Shown: positions 52,171-62,388, counted from the stretch's first letter. The stretch: 64,000 nucleotides of DNA from GCA-2693325 sp964011675 (GCA_964011675.1 CAXGPR010000004.1:22016-86015), one strand, 5' to 3'. Program-made: numbers and translations. Notes: generated by a model not told the origin, from the letters alone.

Positions 52171-53196
52171 ATGCTGGAAGACTTGCAAGAACTCCAGAAG
52201 GCGGCCGCGGAAGATATCCAGCACGCTGAGAATCTAACAGTTCTGGAAAATCTGCGTGTGCGCTATCTCGGCCGCAAGAGCCAACTGCGCCACATCATGG
52301 GCCAGATTGGTCATTTACCTGCCGATCAACGCCCCCAACTAGGGCAAGCAGCAGGCAGAGCACAGAGCGCCATCCAAAATGCGCTCGAGGCACGCCAACA
52401 ATCGCTACAAAAAACGATTGAAGCAGACTCGCAAATAGATGTGACGCTTCCTGGCAGGACCCCCCGGCGCGGCGCTTTACACCCTCTTTCGAAGTTGATT
52501 GACGAATTGAGCGACGTATTTCGGGGCATGGGTTTTGACCTAGCAGACGGCCCAGAAGTCGAAGATGAGTATCACAATTTCGATGCGCTCAATACGCCGG
52601 CAGACCATCCAGCGCGAGACCTGCACGACACATTCTATCTGAGAGAAACGGGGTTGCTGCGAACCCATACATCGACCGTTCAGATCCGCGTTATGGAAAG
52701 TCAGCCACCTCCTGTGCGCATTGTGTCCTTGGGACGCTGCTACCGAAAAGAGACCGTCGATGCGACGCACCATTTCGCCTTCCATCAAATTGAAGGACTC
52801 TTTGTGGATCGAGACGTTTCGTTCGCCGACCTGAAGGGCACGATTGAGTCGATGGGCAAACAGCTGTTAGGAGATGACACGCGCGTGCGATTCAGGTCTC
52901 ATTTCTTTCCGTTTACCGAACCCAGCGTCGAATATGATTTCTCTTGCTCTATCTGCAACGGAGAGGATATGCGCTGCAGCATCTGCAAAGGAACCGGTTG
53001 GATCGAAATCGCCGGAGCTGGCATGGTAGACCCAGCGGTTTTTACATCGATCGGCTATGATCCCGAGCAGTACAGTGGCTTCGCATTTGGAATGGGCTTA
53101 GAACGCATGGCAATGATCCGCTATGGGATTGATGACGTCCGCCTCTTTTTAGATAACGACCTGCGGTTCACCCGGCAGTTCAGCACGCGCGGATAG
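52171..53196 (+). CDS. pheS: Phenylalanyl-tRNA synthetase alpha subunit
   Basis: The product is 341 residues from ATG 52171 (GGAG 5 bases upstream). An N-terminal coiled-coil arm (about 1-85) is followed by the class II catalytic core: LLRTHTSTVQIRVM (motif near the active site), GRCYRKETVDATHHFAFHQI (motif 2) and GFAFGMGLERMAMIRYGIDD (motif 3). A CxxC pair around CSICNGEDMRCSICKGTGW is a known zinc-like insertion in many PheS proteins. It works as an alpha2beta2 enzyme with PheT. Confidence 0.97.
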   Translation: MLEDLQELQKAAAEDIQHAENLTVLENLRVRYLGRKSQLRHIMGQIGHLPADQRPQLGQAAGRAQSAIQNALEARQQSLQKTIEADSQIDVTLPGRTPRRGALHPLSKLIDELSDVFRGMGFDLADGPEVEDEYHNFDALNTPADHPARDLHDTFYLRETGLLRTHTSTVQIRVMESQPPPVRIVSLGRCYRKETVDATHHFAFHQIEGLFVDRDVSFADLKGTIESMGKQLLGDDTRVRFRSHFFPFTEPSVEYDFSCSICNGEDMRCSICKGTGWIEIAGAGMVDPAVFTSIGYDPEQYSGFAFGMGLERMAMIRYGIDDVRLFLDNDLRFTRQFSTRG

Positions 53197-53216
53197 ACAG
53201 CGGGCAAAGAGCGATT

Positions 53217-55589
53217 ATGAAGATCACTACCAAATGGCTTGCCGAATACGTCGACTGCGGATGGGACTGGCAAAAGTTGGTCGACCGGTTAACAATTTCG
53301 GGACTAGAATTTGAAGGAGTTGACCATCTCGCACAGCGATTTAAGGGGGTTGTTGTTGGCCACGTCGTCGAATGCGAACGCCACCCAAATGCCGACCGCC
53401 TTTCAGTATGTAAAGTCAACGTCGGCGAAGGCATCAATACAATTGTCTGCGGTGCACCCAACGTAGCATCCGGGCAGAAGGTCGCCGTCGCGCTACCGGG
53501 CTTCACGCTGTCCGACGACTACATTATCAAAAAAGCAAAAATCCGGGGCGTGGAGTCACTAGGCATGATCTGTGCGGAGGACGAACTTGGACTGGGTGAT
53601 AACCACGACGGCATCATAGTGTTAGACAGTGATTTAAAACCGGGGACCCCCTTTGCCGCAGCCGTCGGCTTAGACGACACCGTACTAGACTTTGAGGTCA
53701 CTCCCAATCGCCCAGATTGCCTCAGCGTAGTCGGCATCGCTCGCGAGGTTCGCGCGCTGACAGGTAACCCCCTTTCGCTACCTCCGTGCGATGTATCTGA
53801 ACAGGGCGCTCCCTGCTCGGACGATCTCGATATATCCATCGAACATCCGCAGGACTGTCCGCGCTATGTCGGACGAATCATCCGCGACGTCAAAGTGGGC
53901 CCCTCCCCCCAGTGGCTACAGAGGCGACTACAGGCTGTTGGTCAAAGACCCATTAATAACATTGTGGACATAACCAACTATGTTTTGTTAGAACTCGGTC
54001 AACCGCTGCACGCCTTTGATTTACATAAACTCGCAGGTCGTCAGATTGTCGTGCGTCGCGCACGCGAAAGAGAATCGATAGAAACGTTAGATGGCGTAGA
54101 ACGCAAACTCGACTCAAACGCTCTAGTTATTGCTGATAGAGAACGCCCCGTGGCACTGGCTGGAATCATGGGGGGAGCCAATACAGAGGTCGATGAACAA
54201 ACAACAGATATCGTGCTTGAAAGCGCCTATTTTGAAGCAAGTCGCATACGTCAAACCAAAGCCAAGCTGGGACTACACACAGAATCGGCGGCTCGATTTG
54301 AGCGCGGCGCAGATTGGAATTTGTGCCAACGAGCTGCCAACCGGGCTGCCATGCTCATCGCGGAATATGCCGGGGGCCGTATCGCAACTGAAGCCATTGA
54401 CGTATACCCAGTTCCACAGAGCACAAAACAAATTTCCCTGCGTTTAGATAAAGCCAATAAGCTTCTAGCAACCAACTTTAGTCCAGTCGAAGCACAGAGC
54501 ATCCTAGAGTCTCTCGACTGTCGAGTAGAAGACGATGGCGAAGATATACGCGTCACTCCCCCTAGCTTTCGTCCCGACTTGCTGCGCGAAGCTGATCTGA
54601 TTGAAGAGTTGGGACGTATTTATGGGTACGATCGCATACCGGGCAGCCAGCGAGCCAACGGCCCCTGGCTGACTCAGTTCGCCCCTGCGCTGCACTGGAG
54701 GAAAGTCGCGCGCCAACGAATGGCTAATATCGGATTGGATGAGGTCCTGAGCAATACGATCGTCTATGCCTCTTGGGAACAACAGATAGAGGCCCCCTGC
54801 GCTATCGAGTTGGCTAATCCGCCTACAGAAGCGCAATCCCTCTTGCGCACGCGCCTGCTGCCCAGCTTGCTCGAAGTGGCTCGACGCAACTTCAATCAAC
54901 GCGCCCGCTCACTCGCACTATTTGAGTTGGGAAAGTGTTTTTCTGCGCCGCCAGCAGAGACAGCACTGCCTGGAGAAAACTGGAATATCGCAGCACTTTA
55001 TGCGGGTCCTCTGTCTAACACGACGTGGAAAGGTCCGCCGAGGGATATGGATTTTTACGACCTAAAAGGTGCTCTGGAGATACTGGCAGACGGTATTCCT
55101 CTGTATTTTGAACCGATTTCGTTCCCTGGCTATCGCCCCGGGCACTCCGCCTCTGTATCCTTAAATGGGGATACTATCGGCTATATCGGGCAAGTTGCGC
55201 CCGACCTATGCGCTTTCTTTGATATAGAGGCAGCAGTATATATCTTTGAGCTGAACTTCGCGTCACTGGTAGATGCGTGGCAGCAGCATCGCCCTGCCTT
55301 CGTGCAACTACCTAAGTTTCCAGCCGCCGAACGCGATCTTTCCGTTGTCGTGCATGACGAAGTGAGCCACAGCGCGATAGCTCAAGAAATAGCCGCGGGC
55401 TCTCTGGTTGAAAACGTTGAGTTTTTCGACCTTTATCAGGGAAACCCCGTTGAGTCTGGCCATAAGAGTCTTAGTTTCTCCATACGCCTGCGCCATCCAG
55501 AGCGCACGCTGAAAGATAAACAAGCCGATGCAGCTATAAACGAAATTTTAAAGAAACTGCAAAAGCGATTCGGCGCACATTTACGCTAA
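53217..55589 (+). CDS. pheT: Phenylalanyl-tRNA synthetase beta subunit
   Basis: The 790-residue subunit has the expected domains: an EMAP-like tRNA-binding module (VVVGHVVECERHPNADRLSV) near residues 40-150, B3/B4 editing region (TPNRPDCLSVVGIAREV; NIVDITNYVLLELGQPLHAF), B5 (FRPDLLREADLIEELGRIYG) and a C-terminal anticodon-binding FDX-ACB domain (FPAAERDLSVVV). It follows pheS by 20 bases. Confidence 0.96.
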   Translation: MKITTKWLAEYVDCGWDWQKLVDRLTISGLEFEGVDHLAQRFKGVVVGHVVECERHPNADRLSVCKVNVGEGINTIVCGAPNVASGQKVAVALPGFTLSDDYIIKKAKIRGVESLGMICAEDELGLGDNHDGIIVLDSDLKPGTPFAAAVGLDDTVLDFEVTPNRPDCLSVVGIAREVRALTGNPLSLPPCDVSEQGAPCSDDLDISIEHPQDCPRYVGRIIRDVKVGPSPQWLQRRLQAVGQRPINNIVDITNYVLLELGQPLHAFDLHKLAGRQIVVRRARERESIETLDGVERKLDSNALVIADRERPVALAGIMGGANTEVDEQTTDIVLESAYFEASRIRQTKAKLGLHTESAARFERGADWNLCQRAANRAAMLIAEYAGGRIATEAIDVYPVPQSTKQISLRLDKANKLLATNFSPVEAQSILESLDCRVEDDGEDIRVTPPSFRPDLLREADLIEELGRIYGYDRIPGSQRANGPWLTQFAPALHWRKVARQRMANIGLDEVLSNTIVYASWEQQIEAPCAIELANPPTEAQSLLRTRLLPSLLEVARRNFNQRARSLALFELGKCFSAPPAETALPGENWNIAALYAGPLSNTTWKGPPRDMDFYDLKGALEILADGIPLYFEPISFPGYRPGHSASVSLNGDTIGYIGQVAPDLCAFFDIEAAVYIFELNFASLVDAWQQHRPAFVQLPKFPAAERDLSVVVHDEVSHSAIAQEIAAGSLVENVEFFDLYQGNPVESGHKSLSFSIRLRHPERTLKDKQADAAINEILKKLQKRFGAHLR

Positions 55590-55622
55590 TCGCGCAAGCC
55601 TTTTCAGGAGCACAGCAATACC

Positions 55623-55880
55623 ATGCCTATGGACAGCAATTTTGAACGACTCGAACAAGAAGTTAACCGCTTGGTAGAAGTTTTGAATCGCCTGCGTCAA
55701 GAGAATGCGGATCTCAAGAGACAAATCGGCGAATTAGAGCAGAATAACCAACAAGCCGAGAGCGAAATAAAACGTCTACAGCAGGTCGAAGGAGACTATA
55801 GAGAAGTCAATCAAAACCGAGAAGAAGTCAAAAGTCGAATAGAAAATCTTCTTCAGCAATTAGATGATTTAGAAATGTAA
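55623..55880 (+). CDS. ZapB-like coiled-coil protein
   Basis: The 85-residue product is almost entirely one coiled coil (FERLEQEVNRLVEVLNRLRQ, then repeated E/K/Q heptads), with leucine or valine at core positions. Size and layout fit ZapB-type cell-division proteins. The next gene encodes ZapA, the known ZapB partner, which supports the call. ATG 55623 or 55629 could be the start. Confidence 0.7.
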   Translation: MPMDSNFERLEQEVNRLVEVLNRLRQENADLKRQIGELEQNNQQAESEIKRLQQVEGDYREVNQNREEVKSRIENLLQQLDDLEM

Positions 55881-55915
55881 CTCGGTGGCCCTACGCCACA
55901 ATCGAGGAGTGCCGT

Positions 55916-56233
55916 ATGTCACAGGCTCAGAGCGCCGTAGTTAACATATTCGGTAAAAGCTATACCCTCTCTACAGAGGGACAAGACATAGATTACATGC
56001 GCCAGATTGCGCACATGGTAGATACGCACATGCGCGAAATCGAGGATGACGGCCAGCGGTCGCCCTTGCAAATAGCGGTCACAGCAGGACTCAACTTAGT
56101 AGACGAACTCTTCGAAATTCAGGCTGAGTATGAATCTGTCGAGTCCGATATAGAAACGCGGACGTCTAGACTGACGGCGTCTCTCGGGCGCCTTTTTGAA
56201 CAGGTAGATGCCGCTGTCGACTCAGAAGGCTAA
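55916..56233 (+). CDS. zapA: Cell division protein ZapA
   Basis: The 105-residue protein matches ZapA, which stabilises FtsZ polymers: VVNIFGKSYTLSTEGQDIDY, MRQIAHMVDTHMREIED and the C-terminal helix with LQIAVTAGLNLVDELFEIQA. It is 35 bases after the zapB-like gene. In other bacteria 6S RNA often follows zapA; here only 82 bases separate it from rny, too short for one. Confidence 0.88.
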   Translation: MSQAQSAVVNIFGKSYTLSTEGQDIDYMRQIAHMVDTHMREIEDDGQRSPLQIAVTAGLNLVDELFEIQAEYESVESDIETRTSRLTASLGRLFEQVDAAVDSEG

Positions 56234-56315
56234 GGCTCATCTATCACCGGTAGACACACACTACACTGGGGCCTCACAGATGTGCTAATAGCCCCCGCAC
56301 TAAGGGAGTCATTCC

Positions 56316-57881
56316 GTGGATGAACTAGTCCTCCGGATTGTATTCGTCTTGGCTGCCCTCCTCTGCGGCGGAATCGTTGGGTGGTTTTCATGCGCCCAGA
56401 TCAGACGCAACCGATTGCGCGATATACAAGCTCGTGCGAGCGATATTACAGAGACGGCCCGACAAGACGCCGAAGCGATGAAGAAGACCGCTTTGCTAGA
56501 GGCCCGAGACGAGTGGCGGCAAGAATACGAACCGTTAGAAAAAGAGCTGGAAAATCACAAGCATTCCCAGCGTAAACTGGAAAACAAGCTGCGAGAACGC
56601 GAGCAACAGCTCGACAGTAAGTTTGACATACTAGACGGGAAAGAGCGCGACCTCTTAAAGACCGAGAAGACGTTGGAGGAGCGCGAGCATGCTATAGAAG
56701 AATCCGAACGCGACGTTCAGGAATTAGTGCACCAACAGCTCAAGCAACTCGAAAGCCTAGCCGGCATGACGCAGCCCGAGGCCAGACAGATGCTTATCGG
56801 GCAGCTAGAACAGAGTGCTCGGCAACTTGCTGCCCGCAAAGTCCGCGAAATTAAAGATCACGCCATTGCCAACGCCAACATAGAAGCCAAAGAGATCATA
56901 ACTCGAGCAATTCAACGCTTCTCAAGCGAACTATCCGTAGAAAGCTCCATATCTGTTGTACCCTTGCCTTCCGAAGATATGAAGGGGCGCATCATCGGAC
57001 GCGACGGACGCAATATACGCTCTTTCGAGATGATTACGGGCGTGGAAGTAGTCGTTGACGATACCCCCGGTATGGTCATGCTTTCCGGATTTGATCCTCT
57101 GCGACGCGAAATCGCTAAGAACACGTTGGACAAGCTGATTGTAGACGGCCGAATTCATCCAGGACGCATCGAAGAAGTCTATGAAAAGGTTCTCCAAGAC
57201 GTCGAGGAAATGACTAGGGAATCGGGCTCAAAAGCCGCCTTCGACTTAGGCATTCACGACATGGCAGAGCCCCTGTTAGAGCTGCTTGGCAAGCTCCGCT
57301 TTCACACGAGTTACGGACAAAACCTCTTGGCACATAGCAAAGAAGTTGGCCTATTGGCTGGCATGATGGCGGAATCGCTCGAGCTCGATATCACGCTAGC
57401 GCGTCGAGCCGGATTATTACACGATATAGGTAAAGCGCTGGGATCTGAACAGGGTAATGACCCGACTCAGTCCGGTGCCGCCCTCGCGCGCAAATGCGGC
57501 GAAGTGACAGAAGTCGTTCAGGTTATTGAAACGCTTTCAAAGAACGCGCCCTCCCGTTCGACACTTGCAGCACTAGTAGATTCTGCCAATGAGATATCAG
57601 TCCACCGACCAGGCGCACGTAAAGACAAGGTCGAAGAGTATACGCAACGGCTAAATCAGATTGAAGAAATTGCTTCGTCTCATATGGGCGTTCGCAAAGC
57701 ATTTGCTCTGCAAAACGGCAAAGAAGTCCGCGTTCTAGTCGATAGTGACTTAGTTGATGACACCTATGCCGAACAGCTCGCTGACGAAATTATTGACAAA
57801 TTAGAAGAACAGCTCGATCACCCCGGTCAAATTCACCTTTCTCTCGTGCGGGAGGTTCGGGCGGTTCACTACGCGCGCTAA
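56316..57881 (+). CDS. rny: Ribonuclease Y
   Basis: The 521-residue membrane-anchored endoribonuclease starts at GTG 56316 (GGGAG upstream). It has an N-terminal transmembrane helix (VFVLAALLCGGIVGWF), a long coiled coil (about 35-190), a KH domain (KGRIIGRDGRNIRSFEMITG) near 225 and an HD domain (ARRAGLLHDIGKALG) near 365. It initiates mRNA decay. The metallophosphoesterase gene ymdB follows by 6 bases, as in Bacillus. Confidence 0.96.
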   Translation: MDELVLRIVFVLAALLCGGIVGWFSCAQIRRNRLRDIQARASDITETARQDAEAMKKTALLEARDEWRQEYEPLEKELENHKHSQRKLENKLREREQQLDSKFDILDGKERDLLKTEKTLEEREHAIEESERDVQELVHQQLKQLESLAGMTQPEARQMLIGQLEQSARQLAARKVREIKDHAIANANIEAKEIITRAIQRFSSELSVESSISVVPLPSEDMKGRIIGRDGRNIRSFEMITGVEVVVDDTPGMVMLSGFDPLRREIAKNTLDKLIVDGRIHPGRIEEVYEKVLQDVEEMTRESGSKAAFDLGIHDMAEPLLELLGKLRFHTSYGQNLLAHSKEVGLLAGMMAESLELDITLARRAGLLHDIGKALGSEQGNDPTQSGAALARKCGEVTEVVQVIETLSKNAPSRSTLAALVDSANEISVHRPGARKDKVEEYTQRLNQIEEIASSHMGVRKAFALQNGKEVRVLVDSDLVDDTYAEQLADEIIDKLEEQLDHPGQIHLSLVREVRAVHYAR

Positions 57882-57887
57882 CGTTTC

Positions 57888-58676
57888 ATGCGTATCCTCT
57901 TTATCGCCGATATTTTTGCTCAGGCCGGCCGGCGTATGGCCTCTATACACATTCCGGCTCTCCTTCGTGAGCGAAACGTAGATTTTGTCATCGCCAACGG
58001 CGAAAATGCCGCGGGTGGCTTCGGTTTAACTGACAACTTAGTCGGCAAACTACGCAGCTATGGAGTCAACGTAATTACCAGCGGTAACCATATATGGGAT
58101 CGCAAAGAATTTGTCCCTCAGCTCGACCGAGATGATCGCGTGCTACGCCCTTTCAATTATCCGATCGACGCCCCAGGCCAAGGCTCAACAATCGCAGAGT
58201 CGCAAAGTGGCCACAGAGTCGCCGTACTGTGCTTACAGGGCCGAACTTCAATGCCAAGCACAGACTGTCCTTTCCGCCTTGGCAAAGCAGAGGTCGAACG
58301 CCTCCGCCAACAGACGCCCATTGTATTCATAGATTTCCACGCTGAAGCAACCGCAGAAAAAGTCGCACTAGGCTGGTATTTAGATGGCTTAGCTTCCGCC
58401 ATCATAGGCACGCATACGCACGTGCAAACCGCGGACGAACGCATCTTGCCACAGGGAACAGCCTACCTAACGGACGCCGGGATGACGGGACCGCACGATT
58501 CGGTTATTGGCGTACAGTCCGAGCAAGCCATTCGCCGTTTTCTAACGCAGGTGCCCACGCGCTTTAAACCAGCCGAGGAAGGGGCGCGCTTCTGTGGGGT
58601 CCTCGTAGACATCGATCCAGACAGCGGCAAAGCCACACATATAGAACGACTACAAATATCAGAAACCACAACTTAA
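57888..58676 (+). CDS. ymdB: YmdB-family metallophosphoesterase
   Basis: The 262-residue protein (TIGR00282 family) has metal-binding motifs MRILFIADIFAQAGRRM, FVIANGENAAGGFGL, VITSGNHIWDRKE, DFHAEATAEK and IGTHTHVQTADERI. Bacillus YmdB is a 2',3'-cyclic nucleotide phosphodiesterase that influences development and RNA metabolism. The tight rny-ymdB linkage supports an RNA-decay-related role here. Confidence 0.93.
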   Translation: MRILFIADIFAQAGRRMASIHIPALLRERNVDFVIANGENAAGGFGLTDNLVGKLRSYGVNVITSGNHIWDRKEFVPQLDRDDRVLRPFNYPIDAPGQGSTIAESQSGHRVAVLCLQGRTSMPSTDCPFRLGKAEVERLRQQTPIVFIDFHAEATAEKVALGWYLDGLASAIIGTHTHVQTADERILPQGTAYLTDAGMTGPHDSVIGVQSEQAIRRFLTQVPTRFKPAEEGARFCGVLVDIDPDSGKATHIERLQISETTT

Positions 58677-58709
58677 CTCGGCGCTTAGTCCGCGCTAACG
58701 TGTTTTCTT

Positions 58710-59951
58710 ATGCCTGAAAACGAACTGTTCATCAACGACGCTGGGGAGAGCGAAGCGCGGCCACTGAGCGTTTCTGAACTCACCGGACAAATCAAGTCCC
58801 TGCTAGAAAAAGAAATTGAATCGCGCTGGGTCCTAGGCGAAATTTCGCACTACACTCACCATGGCTCAGGCCACCGCTACTTTACGCTCAAAGACGAACA
58901 TTGCCAGATAAGCGCCGTTATGTTTAAATGGCATTCGCGCGGCCTTTCCATTGAACCGGAAACGGGCATGCAGGTACTGGTCTACGGCCACGTCTCCGTT
59001 TACGAACCCCGCGGCGCATATCAGTTTTATGCCGCGCGCATACAGCCCGCCGGCGTCGGCGAACTGGCATTGGCCTTTGAAAAACTCAAGAGTCGCCTAG
59101 CTGCTGAGGGCCTATTTAACGAAGAGCGAAAACGACCTCTTCCTGCATTTCCCCGCCGCGTGGGCGTGGTCACCTCACCGACGGGAGCCGCAATTCGCGA
59201 CGTTGCTCACGTCATGCAGCGCCGAGCGCCAGGCATACAAATTGTGCTAGCACCTGCACGCGTCCAAGGGTACGGCGCAGCCGAAGAGATCGCGCGCAGC
59301 ATTGACAATCTGAATCGATACAGCGATATCGACATAATTATTGTGGGACGGGGAGGTGGTTCACCTGAAGATCTTTGGTGCTTTAATGAGGAAATTGTTG
59401 CGCGTGCGATATATGCTTCTTCTATTCCCATCATTTCTGCAGTTGGCCATGAAGTCGACTATTCAATATCCGATTATGTAGCCGATTATCGTGCCCCGAC
59501 CCCCTCGGCAGCAGCCGAAATCGTTGCTCGAGAGCACAGCCAGCTCAGCGCACGCGTAGTTGAGATACGCCAGCGACTCATAACTTCGATACAGGGACAC
59601 ATAAATCGGCGCAGCGAAACCCAGCGTCATTTGGATCCACGCCGCGTCCTTCTCCGGGCACGCGACCGCATCGAGCAAAACGCACAGTATTTGGACGAGC
59701 AACGCAAAAACCTTGTAACAGCATTCGACTGGTATGCCAGCCGGCGCGGCGAGGCATTTAAAAATGCGCTAACGCGCTTGGATGACCTGAGCCCGCTGAG
59801 CAGCCTAGCGCGCGGCTTCTCTCTGATCGAACGGAAGGAAAGCGGCGAGCTGGTTAAGCGAGCCGAACAACTAGCTCCCGGCGACCTTATCAAAGTGCGT
59901 TTTCAGCATGGAAACGCCACCTGTAACGTAGAGGAAATCGAAGATGAGTGA
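58710..59951 (+). CDS. xseA: Exodeoxyribonuclease VII large subunit
   Basis: The 413-residue subunit has an N-terminal OB-fold (SVSELTGQIKSLLEKEIESRW is split over that start; GHRYFTLKDEHCQISAVMFK follows) and the catalytic region (RVGVVTSPTGAAIRDVAHVM; DIIIVGRGGGSPEDLWCFNE; PIISAVGHEVDYSISDYVAD). A long coiled coil then ends in LARGFSLIE. Its stop overlaps xseB by 8 bases. Confidence 0.95.
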   Translation: MPENELFINDAGESEARPLSVSELTGQIKSLLEKEIESRWVLGEISHYTHHGSGHRYFTLKDEHCQISAVMFKWHSRGLSIEPETGMQVLVYGHVSVYEPRGAYQFYAARIQPAGVGELALAFEKLKSRLAAEGLFNEERKRPLPAFPRRVGVVTSPTGAAIRDVAHVMQRRAPGIQIVLAPARVQGYGAAEEIARSIDNLNRYSDIDIIIVGRGGGSPEDLWCFNEEIVARAIYASSIPIISAVGHEVDYSISDYVADYRAPTPSAAAEIVAREHSQLSARVVEIRQRLITSIQGHINRRSETQRHLDPRRVLLRARDRIEQNAQYLDEQRKNLVTAFDWYASRRGEAFKNALTRLDDLSPLSSLARGFSLIERKESGELVKRAEQLAPGDLIKVRFQHGNATCNVEEIEDE

Positions 59952-60180
59952 AACGAAATCATTTGAAGATGCACTGAAACTACTAGAAAAAAGCGTCGAA
60001 CGTCTTGAGACCGGTGATCTGAAATTAGACGAGGCGCTAACTACCTTTGAACAGGGCATCGCCGCCTCTCGCAGCTGCGGTCAGTGGCTAGACCAAGCAC
60101 GCAAACGCGTGCAGGTACTCATTGCTGAGGGAGAAGAGGATTTCCAGCTAGAATTTCTCGACGAAGAGGACGATGCATAG
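59944..60180 (+). CDS. xseB: Exodeoxyribonuclease VII small subunit
   Basis: The 78-residue helical hairpin protein reads SFEDALKLLEKSVERLETGD then LDEALTTFEQGIAASRSC, typical of XseB. Several copies wrap each XseA coiled coil. Its start overlaps xseA and its stop overlaps recN, both by 8 bases. Confidence 0.94.
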   Translation: MSETKSFEDALKLLEKSVERLETGDLKLDEALTTFEQGIAASRSCGQWLDQARKRVQVLIAEGEEDFQLEFLDEEDDA

Positions 60181-61849
60181 TCCACCACCCATGCTAACTA
60201 GACTCTATATTCGCGACTTCGCACTCATAGAAAAAATCGAGATTGAGTTTGGTGATGGCCTCAACGTAATTACGGGAGAGACCGGCGCTGGTAAATCCAT
60301 TCTCCTGGGCGCTCTCTATTCGATACTCGGCGGGCCCACCAGCGGCGATCTCGTCCGCGAGGGTGCCAAGCGCTGTGTAGTCGAGGGTCTAATAGAGTTT
60401 GACGAGCACAACGAAATCGTAGAGCGACTTCGTGCAATCGACGTAGAATGCGAAGAAGGCCATCTTTTCTTGCGTCGTGAAATTCTCGATAACGGCCGCT
60501 CTCGGGCCTACGTCAATGGCAGCGGCAACCCGATAAAAAAACTGCGCCAAATTGGGGCCCTGTTAGTCGATTTACATGGGCAACACGAGCACCAATCGCT
60601 GCTTGACCCCCATCTACACATCCACTATTTAGATGCTTTCGGTCAATTAGAGGACAAAGCACATGAAGTCGCACAATCGTGGCGCGCAGTACGCACCGAT
60701 GAGCAAACCCTCAACGAACTTCAAGACCGGCGACAGAAACTCTTGGTCGACGGAGAACTGCGCGCTTTCCAGTTGGCTGAGATACGGGAACTTTCTCCCC
60801 AACCAGAAGAAGAAGAAACGCTAGAAAATGAACTCCAAGTCTTGGACAACACCCATAGCTTGGTTCAGTTAGGAGAAGAAATACACGACCTACTCTATCA
60901 GCGCGATGGCTCTGTATACGAACAGCTTAGCCAAGTGCGAAGCCGCCTCGATCGCGTCACTGGAATCGATCCGTCTCTGCTTGAGCAAGCGAAATCCCTA
61001 GAAGAAATATCGTATTTAGTTGAAGACGTGGCGCAAACAATGCGCACTTACGGACGCGCGCTCGATGCCGATCCTGCTCAGGCAGAACAGATTCGCGAAC
61101 GCATCGAAGCGCTTCGCTCGCTCAAACGCAAATACGGCCCCAGTCTAGTAGCCGTTCTCGCATATGGCGAAGAGTTGGAACGCAGTAAAAGCCAAACGGA
61201 CGAGTTAGATCAACAGATAGACAGAGTGCGCACTCAACTCGAAAAAAACGAGCAACACTTTGCCGAGCGGTGCGCTGAACTATCGGCTGGACGTAGACGC
61301 GCAGCAGATGCGCTAGAGACGGCAATCGCACGCAGCCTAAAAGACCTAGGCATCGAACACGGCCAGTTTTCTGTGCAACTGGCTCCCCGCGCAGAAGCAG
61401 CAAATGAACACGGTGCGGAACAGGTCGCATTTTACATAAATACAAACCTAGGCGGCGAACTTCGTCCCTTGGCACGCGTAGCCTCGGGAGGGGAAGTGTC
61501 GCGCATCATGCTGGCAATAAAAGAAGCCATTGCCGAGCGCGACCTCATTTCTGTTTTGGTATTCGACGAAGTCGATTCAGGCGTTTCTGGGCGTATTGCT
61601 GCCGCTGTAGGGCGCAAGCTGCAGACGTTGTCAAGGTCGCACCAGACGATCGTCATAACGCACCTGCCACAGATTGCGAGCCTCGCCGATCGTCATTTTG
61701 CCGTGCGTAAAGACAAAGACAGCACGCGCACAACTACGCGTGTCCAGCAGCTAGATAGAGAAGGTCGAACTGAAGAAATCGCCTATTTACTAGCGGGAGA
61801 AACCGTTTCGGAAACGGCGCGTCAGCACGCTCGAGAACTCATACGATAA
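60173..61849 (+). CDS. recN: DNA repair protein RecN
   Basis: The 558-residue SMC-like ATPase has an N-terminal LYIRDFALIEKIEIEFGDGL then Walker A GETGAGKSIL. A coiled coil with a central break runs about 165-395. The C-terminal Walker B reads VLVFDEVDSGVSG after a signature VASGGEVSRIMLA. It acts in double-strand-break repair. The 60173 ATG has GAGG close upstream; ATG 60191 is possible. Confidence 0.95.
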   Translation: MHSPPPMLTRLYIRDFALIEKIEIEFGDGLNVITGETGAGKSILLGALYSILGGPTSGDLVREGAKRCVVEGLIEFDEHNEIVERLRAIDVECEEGHLFLRREILDNGRSRAYVNGSGNPIKKLRQIGALLVDLHGQHEHQSLLDPHLHIHYLDAFGQLEDKAHEVAQSWRAVRTDEQTLNELQDRRQKLLVDGELRAFQLAEIRELSPQPEEEETLENELQVLDNTHSLVQLGEEIHDLLYQRDGSVYEQLSQVRSRLDRVTGIDPSLLEQAKSLEEISYLVEDVAQTMRTYGRALDADPAQAEQIRERIEALRSLKRKYGPSLVAVLAYGEELERSKSQTDELDQQIDRVRTQLEKNEQHFAERCAELSAGRRRAADALETAIARSLKDLGIEHGQFSVQLAPRAEAANEHGAEQVAFYINTNLGGELRPLARVASGGEVSRIMLAIKEAIAERDLISVLVFDEVDSGVSGRIAAAVGRKLQTLSRSHQTIVITHLPQIASLADRHFAVRKDKDSTRTTTRVQQLDREGRTEEIAYLLAGETVSETARQHARELIR

Positions 61850-61851
61850 AT

Positions 61852-62388
61852 ATGCTGGCCAATATCCTCAGCTTATCGCGCATTTTCCTCTGTATTCCCC
61901 TGCTGTACAGCCTCCGCCGCGGCGATGAAATGACCCTCACAACGGTCAGCCTACTGTTTCTCGCAGCTGCGACCGATTTGGGCGATGGCTTTGCAGCACG
62001 TCGACTTAAGCAGGTTTCGCGCGTGGGAAAAATGCTCGACCCGCTATCTGACAAGGTCTTTTTAACCTGTTTACTTGGGGGCCTAGTATTTTGGAGTGAA
62101 TTCCCGGCTTGGCTATTGTTTATGCTCCTACTGCGCGACCTGGGAATCGTCGCGGCAGGCACCTATTTACTGCGCTCACGCGGGTTTGTCATTGCTGCTA
62201 ATCGCTGGGGGAAATCCACTACGGCCTGCTTGGGGTTCACCACGCTTAGCTTTGTCCTGCACGCGCCCGCTCTACTTTGCGACGTGCTAACGTTGTGTTC
62301 AGCGTGTCTCCTACTCATCTCCAGCGTCAGTTACGCTCGCGCACTCCGGCACGTTTTGAGCGGAACAGATGGAGCCGATATCTATTGA
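61852..62388 (+). CDS. pgsA: CDP-alcohol phosphatidyltransferase (PgsA-like)
   Basis: The 178-residue membrane enzyme starts 2 bases after recN. Its signature DG(x2)AR(x8)G(x3)D(x3)D is complete: DGFAARRLKQVSRVGKMLDP, then LSD. Several hydrophobic helices follow. The family makes phosphatidylglycerol phosphate or related phospholipids from CDP-diacylglycerol; PgsA is the most likely role given N-terminal LANILSLSRIFLCIPLL. Confidence 0.85.
   Translation: MLANILSLSRIFLCIPLLYSLRRGDEMTLTTVSLLFLAAATDLGDGFAARRLKQVSRVGKMLDPLSDKVFLTCLLGGLVFWSEFPAWLLFMLLLRDLGIVAAGTYLLRSRGFVIAANRWGKSTTACLGFTTLSFVLHAPALLCDVLTLCSACLLLISSVSYARALRHVLSGTDGADIY

Noticed and set aside
56234..56315. 6S RNA after zapA
   Set aside because: The gap is only 82 bases, too short for a 6S RNA, and shows no long central-bubble hairpin.
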